Positions 6,790 through 12,155 of a stretch of DNA of 12,155 bases are shown here, piece after piece; within the stretch, counting starts at the first letter, position 1, and each line of letters begins with the position of its first letter. This DNA comes from JBMNOI01 sp050942995. Lineage in GTDB: Bacteria > Chloroflexota > Anaerolineae > UBA1429. The translations under genes and the position numbers were made by a program. The notes under the pieces were generated by a model. That model did no database searches. It was given only the letters and a program-made list of their open reading frames with translations, and was not told the DNA's origin. The stretch lies in assembly GCA_050942995.1 (NCBI GenBank), contig JBMNOI010000115.1, positions 1 through 12,155 on the forward strand. The letters are read 5' to 3'.

Positions 6790-8547
6790 ATGACCCGATT
6801 TCGGGTGTGGGCGCCCGCGGCCACAAGGATGGATCTGCAGCTCTATGAAGAGACAGAGTGCGGGTTCGAGGCGGGCCGTCGGGTTCCCATGACGCGGGAG
6901 GCGCGGGGATGGTGGTCGGTGGATGTGGACGAGGCCGGCCACGGCACCGACTATGCCTTTTGCCCGGACGGGGGCGAGCCGTTGCCCGATCCCCGCTCGC
7001 CCTGGCAACCCTACGGGGTGCACGGTCCTTCGCGAGTGGTCGATCATGACATATTCCCCCGGACAGACGATGGGTGGCAATCGCCGCCCCTTTCGTCGGC
7101 GGTGATCTATGAACTGCATGTGGGCACCTTTACGCCGCAGGGGACTTTTGAGGCCGTGATCGACAAGCTTCCCTATCTGCACGATCTGGGCGTCACCCAT
7201 ATCGAGCTGATGCCGGTGAGCGAGTTTGCGGGGTCGCGGGGGTGGGGCTATGACGGGGTCGATCTCTACGCGCCTCACCACACCTATGGCGGGCCGGAGG
7301 GGCTGGCCCGACTGGTCGATGCCTGTCATCGCGAGGGGCTGAGCGTCATCCTCGACGTGGTCTATAACCATCTGGGGCCCGAGGGGGCCTATATCGATCG
7401 CTACGGCCCCTATTTTACCGAGAGACACGCCACGGCATGGGGCGCGGCGGTGAATCTGGACGGTCCGGAGAGCGACGAGGTGCGGCGATTCATCATCGAC
7501 AACGCCCTGATGTGGTTGCGCGATTATCATATGGACGGATTACGCCTGGACGCCGTACACGCCATCGTCGATGCGTCGGCGTGGCACATTCTGGAGGAGC
7601 TGGTCAGTGAGGTCGAGGCGCTGGAGGCGACGCTGGGACGCCACCTGTTTCTCATCGCCGAGAGTAATCTGAACAACCCGCGCATTGTCGAGTCGCAGGA
7701 GCGGGGCGGGTATGGCCTGGATGCCCAGTGGAGCGACGATCTGCACCATGCCGTGCATACTCTGTTGACGGGCGAAAGCGACGGCTATTACCAGGACTTT
7801 GGCCGATTGGCGGATCTGGCCAGGGCGCTGGAGGATGTGTTCGTCTATGACGGGCAGTACTCGCCCTATCGGCGCCGTCGCCACGGGCGGCCGGTGGGGG
7901 CGCTGTCGCGGCATCGCTTTATCGGGTGCCTGCAGAACCACGATCAGGTGGGCAATCGGGCCCGGGGGGAACGTATCGGGCATCTGGTGAACCTGCGCCG
8001 CCTGCGTATCGGCGCAGCGCTGGTGCTGACGGCGCCCACGGTGCCGCTGATCTTTCAAGGGGAGGAATGGGGCGCCACGGCGCCGTTCCAGTTCTTTGCC
8101 GATTATGAGGATCCGGACCTGGTTGCGGCGGTGCGTGACGGGCGACGGCGCGAAGTGGCCGCCTTTGGCGGTCGCCCTGAGGGGATGCCCGATCCACAGG
8201 CCGTCGAGACCTTTGCGTGCAGCGTGCTGAATTGGGACGAGATGAACGATGAGCCGCACGCCGGGATACTGGACTGGTATCGGCGGCTCATTCGGCTGCG
8301 GCGCGAACGGGCCGATCTGTCGATGGGCGCGGCAGAGGCGACGTGCGTGCGATATGACGAGGCCGCCGGGTGGCTGGCGATGGAGCGCGGGGCGATGACG
8401 GTGGTCTGTAACCTGGCCGAAGAAGCGCGACACGTTCCTCTGGTGGAGGGCCGGCCGCGGGAGCTGCTGCTGACATCGGACGAGTCGGCGCGGATGCGGG
8501 AGGGCGGGATCGACCTCCCGCCCGAGACGGTGGTGGTGCTGGGCTAA
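6790..8547 (+). CDS. treZ: Malto-oligosyltrehalose trehalohydrolase (TreZ)
   Basis: 585 residues, GH13 subfamily 10, cytoplasmic. It cleaves free trehalose from the maltooligosyltrehalose made by TreY. An N-terminal early-set/CBM48-like domain opens FRVWAPAATRMDL (4-16). The catalytic barrel shows VIYELHVGTFTPQGTF (105-120), region I DVVYNH (189-194), GLRLDAVHAI (250-259) with nucleophile D254, IAESNLNNP (289-297) with acid/base E291, and NHDQVGNR (383-390) with D385. The start ATG at 6790 lies 9 bases past the treY stop with GAGGG (6779-6783) 6 bases upstream, so the two are co-transcribed and probably coupled. Length fits the family. Its stop TAA (8545-8547) overlaps the stop of the convergent RidA-family gene, and I see no terminator between them. 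Confidence 0.96.
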   Translation: MTRFRVWAPAATRMDLQLYEETECGFEAGRRVPMTREARGWWSVDVDEAGHGTDYAFCPDGGEPLPDPRSPWQPYGVHGPSRVVDHDIFPRTDDGWQSPPLSSAVIYELHVGTFTPQGTFEAVIDKLPYLHDLGVTHIELMPVSEFAGSRGWGYDGVDLYAPHHTYGGPEGLARLVDACHREGLSVILDVVYNHLGPEGAYIDRYGPYFTERHATAWGAAVNLDGPESDEVRRFIIDNALMWLRDYHMDGLRLDAVHAIVDASAWHILEELVSEVEALEATLGRHLFLIAESNLNNPRIVESQERGGYGLDAQWSDDLHHAVHTLLTGESDGYYQDFGRLADLARALEDVFVYDGQYSPYRRRRHGRPVGALSRHRFIGCLQNHDQVGNRARGERIGHLVNLRRLRIGAALVLTAPTVPLIFQGEEWGATAPFQFFADYEDPDLVAAVRDGRRREVAAFGGRPEGMPDPQAVETFACSVLNWDEMNDEPHAGILDWYRRLIRLRRERADLSMGAAEATCVRYDEAAGWLAMERGAMTVVCNLAEEARHVPLVEGRPRELLLTSDESARMREGGIDLPPETVVVLG

Positions 8548-8957
8548 TCCTCCGGCACGGCCGCTATGGCGTCGATCTCGGCGAGAAAATCGGGGTTCGC
8601 CAGGCCGGCGACGTAGAGCACGGTGATGGTCGGTGGTAGATCCGACCTCTGCCCCCAGATGCGCCGGAACACCTCGAACGCGGGCTGGATCGGCTGCCCC
8701 TGCACCAGGTAGATATTCCACTTGACGACGTGGGTCAGATCGGCTCCGGCGGCGGCCAGGGCGAGCCGGAGGTTTTCAAAGGCCTGCTCGGTTTGCGCGG
8801 CGACATCTCCCCTACCGACCACCTCGCCGGAGGCATTCACCGCGTTCTGACCGCCCACATATACCGTGCGAACCGTTCCCCGGGTGACGACGACCTGCGA
8901 GTATGCCGGGTTCTTGTGTAGCCCCTCCGGGCTCATATACTCTACCGTTCCGCTCAT
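8544..8957 (-). CDS. RidA/YjgF/UK114-family protein, atypical active site
   Basis: 137 residues, normal for the family, which forms small cytoplasmic trimers. The family hallmarks are present: PAYSQVVV near the N-terminus, VYVGGQNAV (32-40), AFENLRLALAAAGADLTHVV (59-78) and the C-terminal EIDAIA. Canonical RidA hydrolyses reactive 2-aminoacrylate-type imines using an arginine in a P-T-R-S-like segment (Arg105 in E. coli). Here the aligned segment reads LPPTITVLYVAG (107-118), and Ile111 falls at that position by hand alignment. It may therefore belong to the arginine-lacking Rid subfamilies of unknown function, so I do not assign the gene name ridA. The ATG at 8957 has AGAGGAGAGGA (8965-8975) 7 bases upstream. 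It is convergent with treZ, with overlapping stops. Confidence 0.88.
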   Translation of the reverse strand: MSGTVEYMSPEGLHKNPAYSQVVVTRGTVRTVYVGGQNAVNASGEVVGRGDVAAQTEQAFENLRLALAAAGADLTHVVKWNIYLVQGQPIQPAFEVFRRIWGQRSDLPPTITVLYVAGLANPDFLAEIDAIAAVPED

Positions 8958-9023
8958 GGGCTCGTCCTCTCCTCTGTAACCGGGGCGGATAACTCGCTTT
9001 CGCCCCCGGTGCTATTCGCCTGT

Positions 9024-9052
9024 ATGATGTGCCCGGGGAGGCGCGTTGTCAA
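9024..9052 (-). promoter_or_regulatory. Promoter of the RidA-family gene
   Basis: On the minus strand, consensus TTGACA (9047-9052), 17 bases, then CATCAT (9024-9029). A start near 9017 gives a leader of about 60 bases. The perfect -35 and ideal spacing make this a good call. The rest of the 8958-9126 gap holds nothing else I can name. Confidence 0.6.
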
Positions 9053-9126
9053 AGGCGAGGCGGGCGGTGGTGCGCTGCCGTTTGGCCTGACGACGGGCTG
9101 CCGGGGGCGTTTGTCGATTCGTAGAG

Positions 9127-9510
9127 CTAGACGGTGATCTCGACGAGATTGCCCTCGGGATCCTGCACCACGCTCTCGTAGTAGCCGTCACCGGTGGTGC
9201 GGGGCTCGTTGACGACGGAATATCCCGCCGACCGGATCGCCTCGGTCAGAGCGTCGACCTCGTCCATGCTGCCGACAGAGAACGCCATGTGGGCATAGCC
9301 GATGCGCGAGACGCCGTCCGCCGCACCGTCCACCGTCGGGCTGCTCATGATCTCCAGCCGGGCGCCCGAGTCGAAGGTGAGAAAGTAGGATCGGAATCCG
9401 GTTCGTTCGTTGTGGTAGAGATCTCCCGCTTGCGCCGCAAAAAAACGCACATAGTATTCTTTCAGCGCCTCCAGATCGTTTGCCCAGATGGCGACGTGCT
9501 CGATTCGCAT
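9127..9510 (-). CDS. VOC superfamily (glyoxalase/dioxygenase-like) protein
   Basis: 127 residues with two beta-alpha-beta-beta-beta repeats, typical of small vicinal-oxygen-chelate proteins. It starts MRIEHVAIWANDLEALKEYY. Candidate metal ligands sit in the expected places: H5, E53 (ARLEIM), H74 (IGYAHMAFSVG) and E124 (GNLVEITV). DPEGNLVEI near the end is a common VOC signature. All four ligand positions are occupied, so metal-dependent catalysis is plausible, as in glyoxalase I-like or antibiotic-modifying members; the substrate cannot be told from sequence. The ATG at 9510 has GAAAGGA (9519-9525) 8 bases upstream and a good promoter at 9555-9583, so it is probably a single-gene unit. Confidence 0.88.
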   Translation of the reverse strand: MRIEHVAIWANDLEALKEYYVRFFAAQAGDLYHNERTGFRSYFLTFDSGARLEIMSSPTVDGAADGVSRIGYAHMAFSVGSMDEVDALTEAIRSAGYSVVNEPRTTGDGYYESVVQDPEGNLVEITV

Positions 9511-9554
9511 GTTGATCGTCCTTTCGAGGTGAGCCGTAATGTAAAGGTGGGGCC

Positions 9555-9583
9555 AGAATAGGCGACTCGTGAGCGGGTGTCAA
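9555..9583 (-). promoter_or_regulatory. Promoter of the VOC gene
   Basis: On the minus strand, consensus TTGACA (9578-9583), exactly 17 bases, then TATTCT (9555-9560). A start near 9548 gives a leader of about 38 bases. This is the best promoter match in the window. Confidence 0.65.
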
Positions 9584-9669
9584 AGGGGATCGTCGCGCGG
9601 TCGCGCGTTTGGGGGAATCGGGGGCGGGGCGTCGAGTCGGGAATCATCCCTCAACCATAGCGGACATGG

Positions 9670-9685
9670 CGGAATGCTGATTCCG
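9670..9685 (-). terminator. Hairpin just past the deacetylase stop
   Basis: CGGAAT (9670-9675) and ATTCCG (9680-9685) with a 4-base loop, beginning 5 bases past the stop of the NodB gene. No T-run follows on the minus strand, so it is not a standard intrinsic terminator. It may protect the 3' end of the operon mRNA or act as a weak stop. Confidence 0.3.
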
Positions 9686-9690
9686 AAAGA

Positions 9691-11139
9691 TCAATCCCGG
9701 CACAGAGGTTCGAAAACGTATCCCCGGGCGCTCAGCTCCTCCAGCATCATCTCCAGAGCGGCCACCGTCTGAGAGCGATTCCCGCCTCCGTCGTGCAAGA
9801 GCACGATGCGTCCGGGTCTGGCCTGATCGATGACGATAGAGGCGATCTCTTCCGCGCCGGTCTGTGTCCAATCGACCGGATCGATGCGCCAGCGGTGGAT
9901 TTCCAGCCCCATCTCCTGGGCGAAAAGGCGCGTATTCTCATCGACGATGCCCGCCGGAGGGCGCAGGCAGGGGCTGACGGCGTCTCCCAGGGTGAGGGAG
10001 GTCTGCTCTATCTCGTCATAGAACTCGTCCCGCTCGATGCCGGCCAGCGTGCGGTGGCTCCAGGTGTGATGCCCTATGGTGTGGCCGGCATCGACGATGG
10101 CGCTCACCAGATCGGGCTGTCTGGCCGCTTCCTTGCCGATGACGAAAAATGTGGCCCGGGCGCCATAGCGCGCCAGAACCTCCAGGATTTGGGTCGTCCA
10201 GGTCGCATGCGGGCCGTCATCGAAGGTGAGGTAGAGCACCTGTGCTTCCGTCGCGGTGGATTCCTCACCCACCGGCATCGGCTCGGCGATGGGGGCATCC
10301 ATCGGCCCGGCATCCGGCGATCCGATGACAGAATGAGACAGGTCGGGAGAGCGCTCGGCATCCGGGGGCGCCTGGTCAGGGGGGGCGGATTCGGACGGCG
10401 CCTCTATCGGCGGCACGATCGAATGGCCCTCATCGTTTCCTTCCAGCGGGCGCAGAGCGGCCGGACCCAATTCTATCTCTGGCGGTACAGGGTCGATGTG
10501 GTACCCGCTGCTCAACGCCGGTGGTCGCTGAGGTTCTGGCGAGGATGCGAACGCGGCCAGCAGGGCTCCCCCGTACCCGCGCCACAGGATCAGGCTCAGG
10601 CAAATCGCCAGGAACAACGCAGACCCCGCAATGAGCAGGCGACGGCAGCCTTTTGTGGCGATGTAGCGGGCCGGAGGCTCTGGTTTTTCTTCAACGGCCA
10701 GTTTGGGCGGCTCGTGCGCTTCATCCAGCGGAAAGACGGGCTCGGACGGCTCCAGGGTATCGACGGCCGTCGCATCCTGGGACGGAATGGCCATCAAGGC
10801 GGGTTCAGCAGGGGGGATGGGAGCGATAAGCTCTTGCGTATGTGCGGCGATCTCGCGCCGAACCGTCTCGGCAATCGACGGTTCCAGGGCGCGAGCCAGC
10901 CCTGAGACCAGGTTGTCATCTGGCTCGCGCATCTCATCTTGTAGCGCCTCGCGGATCGTGGCCCGCAGGGTCGGCGCCAGAGCGGCGACAGCCTCTCCGG
11001 CCGCCCGGGCTATACGCTCACGCAGCAACTCATCCAGTACGGGTTCCATCGCCTCGGCCAGATAGCCGGGGTCCAGAAGGATACGCCGCAGCTCATACAG
11101 CTCATCCAGTTCGTGTGTCGAGCAGGAGTCGCTCACCAT
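9691..11139 (-). CDS. Membrane-anchored polysaccharide deacetylase (NodB domain) with helical N-terminal module
   Basis: 482 residues in three parts. Residues 10-98 are helical (DELYELRRILLDPGYLAEA near the start; ALAPTLRATIREALQDE at 53-69). One membrane segment, about 168-187, lies between a basic KGCRR and the outside. A proline- and acid-rich linker (about 200-298) leads to the NodB catalytic domain. Deacetylase motifs are present: TFDDGP (305-310, metal and base aspartates), HTWSH (358-362, metal histidines), RPPAG (393-397), DPVDW (420-424) and LLHDG (447-451). It should remove acetyl groups from an envelope or extracellular polysaccharide, with the N-terminus in the cytoplasm. Motif 3 has Ala where Tyr is usual (RPPYG). 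The start is ATG 11139 with GAGGAG (11146-11151) 6 bases upstream; a TTG at 11142 is in frame but less likely. It follows the coiled-coil gene by 3 bases. Substrate (peptidoglycan, chitin-like or exopolysaccharide) is not readable. Confidence 0.9.
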   Translation of the reverse strand: MVSDSCSTHELDELYELRRILLDPGYLAEAMEPVLDELLRERIARAAGEAVAALAPTLRATIREALQDEMREPDDNLVSGLARALEPSIAETVRREIAAHTQELIAPIPPAEPALMAIPSQDATAVDTLEPSEPVFPLDEAHEPPKLAVEEKPEPPARYIATKGCRRLLIAGSALFLAICLSLILWRGYGGALLAAFASSPEPQRPPALSSGYHIDPVPPEIELGPAALRPLEGNDEGHSIVPPIEAPSESAPPDQAPPDAERSPDLSHSVIGSPDAGPMDAPIAEPMPVGEESTATEAQVLYLTFDDGPHATWTTQILEVLARYGARATFFVIGKEAARQPDLVSAIVDAGHTIGHHTWSHRTLAGIERDEFYDEIEQTSLTLGDAVSPCLRPPAGIVDENTRLFAQEMGLEIHRWRIDPVDWTQTGAEEIASIVIDQARPGRIVLLHDGGGNRSQTVAALEMMLEELSARGYVFEPLCRD

Positions 11140-11142
11140 CAA

Positions 11143-12018
11143 CTACTCCTCGGCCGCTATCAGATCCTCCAGCGCGCTCCCGGCACCGTAACCGCTCTCC
11201 AATCGGGCGGCCACTTCCATAAAGACGGCGGCCAGAGCCCGACGATCCGTCTTTTGGTCATCCAGCCGATCGGCGATTCGGCGCAGTTCCATCCGCAGGT
11301 CATCCTCAGCCTGACGCTTTTCGCGTTTGAATGTATCCAGGCTCTTTTCGTTCTGACTGCGATACTGATCGATCATCGATTTGATGGTGCGCAGAGCCTG
11401 ATTTTCGCGGGCCAGCGCCGTGCGAAGATCCTTGACCTCCTGGGCAAGCTCGGCGATCTGACTCTGCATCTGCCGCGTCTGCGGAATGAGCTGCTGGACA
11501 ACGGGGATCTGTCCTTTGACTCGCTCCAGCTCGCGAGTGAGATCCTCCTGATACTGGCGCATCTCGCGTTCGACGGCATCGATACGCTCGCGTTGAGAAT
11601 CGTCGATCTGCTGGATGGCATCACGCGATTGGGCGAGGTCGGTCAGCGCCCGCTCGATCTCACGCCGCAGGTCACTGAATCGCCTCTCATACTCTTCGAC
11701 CTTGCTGCTCAGGAGGTTATCGCGAGCGCGTTCGGCATCGGACTCGACGGGTTGGGTCACGGTCACGCCGTTCTGGCCGCCGGTGAGGATCTGTCGCACT
11801 CGTTCCAGGTCGTTCTGCCTGGTGCTCGTCGGGGTAGACGAGGGGGTGGATTGACCGGCGCCGCCGGGTCGGGTTTCGGGAGAGCCGCCGCCTCCGCCGG
11901 CACCCGATGGCGCGTTGCGCTGCAGAGGTGCCCGCTCCTGCCCCGGTCTCGATTCAGCCGATGGGGTCTTTTCCGGATCGGAATTCGGTGTGGATTGCGG
12001 GTTCGACTGCTGGAGCAT
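11143..12018 (-). CDS. Coiled-coil protein with disordered N-terminus, function unknown
   Basis: 291 residues with no signal peptide or membrane segment. Residues 1-68 are low-complexity (Ser, Pro, Gly, Gln; a five-glycine run). DLERVRQILTGGQ (70-82) follows, then long heptad-like charged helices (about 98-165 and 176-256) rich in Glu, Arg and Gln, and finally DRRALAAVFMEVAARLESG (258-276). From memory, the pair of a VRDILFG-like motif and an ALAxLFTEVALRL-like end recalls a family of bacterial coiled-coil proteins found beside OmpA-domain genes; this is inference. The start at 12018 has a perfect AAGGAGG (12024-12030) 5 bases upstream, so the open frame back to 12090 is not used. It is first in an operon with the NodB gene, whose ribosome-binding site lies inside its last codons, implying matched expression. 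A structural or scaffold role is likely. Confidence 0.75.
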   Translation of the reverse strand: MLQQSNPQSTPNSDPEKTPSAESRPGQERAPLQRNAPSGAGGGGGSPETRPGGAGQSTPSSTPTSTRQNDLERVRQILTGGQNGVTVTQPVESDAERARDNLLSSKVEEYERRFSDLRREIERALTDLAQSRDAIQQIDDSQRERIDAVEREMRQYQEDLTRELERVKGQIPVVQQLIPQTRQMQSQIAELAQEVKDLRTALARENQALRTIKSMIDQYRSQNEKSLDTFKREKRQAEDDLRMELRRIADRLDDQKTDRRALAAVFMEVAARLESGYGAGSALEDLIAAEE

Positions 12019-12048
12019 GGATTCCTCCTTGAGCAAATCTGATAATAT

Positions 12049-12077
12049 GGCGTCGGTGGGGGACGCCGGATGCCGGC
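12049..12077. repeat. Two adjoining GC-rich hairpins
   Basis: GGCGTC (12049-12054) / GACGCC (12062-12067) with a 7-base loop, and GCCGG (12065-12069) / CCGGC (12073-12077) with a 3-base loop. The two share bases 12065-12067, so only one can form at a time. They lie 31-59 bases upstream of the coiled-coil gene start, in its probable leader. A switch-like role is possible but unsupported. Confidence 0.3.
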
Positions 12078-12122
12078 CCTTTCCCCTCACCCGATCATCC
12101 GTTGAGCATCCATAACGCAGTA

Positions 12123-12148
12123 CATTCTATACGAACCCTTATAGAATG
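12123..12148. promoter_or_regulatory. Perfect 9-bp inverted repeat upstream of the coiled-coil/NodB operon
   Basis: CATTCTATA (12123-12131) and TATAGAATG (12140-12148) with an 8-base spacer. The AT-rich arms contrast with GC-rich surroundings. It lies about 105-130 bases upstream of the operon's first start codon. It could be an operator, or a hairpin ending a gene beyond the window. On the minus strand the arm includes TATAGA, which resembles a -10 box, but I find no convincing -35. Confidence 0.4.
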
Positions 12149-12155
12149 ATCTATC

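Noticed and set aside
9793..12042. Plus-strand open frames (9793-10905 and 11113-12042) opposite the NodB and coiled-coil genes
   Set aside because: Both are shadows: the minus strand has catalytic motifs, heptad patterns and perfect Shine-Dalgarno sites.
12019..12090. Extension of the coiled-coil protein upstream to 12090
   Set aside because: The ATG at 12018 has a perfect AAGGAGG; the extra 24 residues run through the hairpin-rich leader.
1..12155. CRISPR arrays, tRNA or rRNA genes, insertion sequences, attachment sites
   Set aside because: I found no regularly spaced repeats, cloverleaf-like segments, transposase genes or long terminal repeats anywhere in the window.

Overview
The window is about 12 kb of GC-rich bacterial chromosome with one AT-rich edge (about positions 1-800). 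It carries nine complete protein genes and one gene cut by the left edge. Families, Shine-Dalgarno sequences and sigma70-like promoters are ordinary bacterial ones. The GC-rich codon use, a two-gene TreY/TreZ trehalose pathway, UxuA, and a paired coiled-coil/NodB membrane protein module would suit a free-living environmental bacterium. Chloroflexota or a similar phylum is my guess, at low confidence, because no marker gene is present.

Layout. (1) 1-539, minus: N-terminal part of an AAA/OLD-type ATPase, in AT-rich DNA unlike the rest. (2) 540-878: gene-free AT-rich stretch ending in a promoter-like pair and a perfect intrinsic terminator, with no ORF worth calling between them (possible small RNA). 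(3) 879-3491, minus: uxuA-like mannonate dehydratase, then a GNAT acetyltransferase and a SAM methyltransferase. (4) 3492-4152: unusually long divergent intergenic region full of inverted repeats. (5) 4153-8547, plus: treY-treZ operon. (6) 8544-8957, minus: RidA-family protein whose stop codon overlaps that of treZ. (7) 9127-9510, minus: small VOC-family protein. (8) 9691-12018, minus: two-gene operon of a coiled-coil protein and a membrane-anchored NodB-type polysaccharide deacetylase. (9) 12019-12155: upstream region with inverted repeats.

How the genes work together. TreY rearranges the reducing end of a maltodextrin to a trehalose unit and TreZ releases free trehalose, so the central operon makes a compatible solute from glycogen-type glucan. 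The coiled-coil and NodB genes are separated by 3 bases and share one translation-coupling site. They look like a cell-envelope module in which the coiled-coil protein may partner the cytoplasmic N-terminal region of the deacetylase. The remaining genes (UxuA, GNAT, methyltransferase, RidA, VOC) are separate metabolic or housekeeping-type units.

The features most worth a second look are the coiled-coil/NodB module, the orphan promoter-terminator unit next to the AT-rich ATPase, the repeat-rich treY leader, and a RidA protein lacking the family's usual catalytic arginine. Most of the window is otherwise conventional, and I see no CRISPR array, insertion sequence, tRNA or rRNA.
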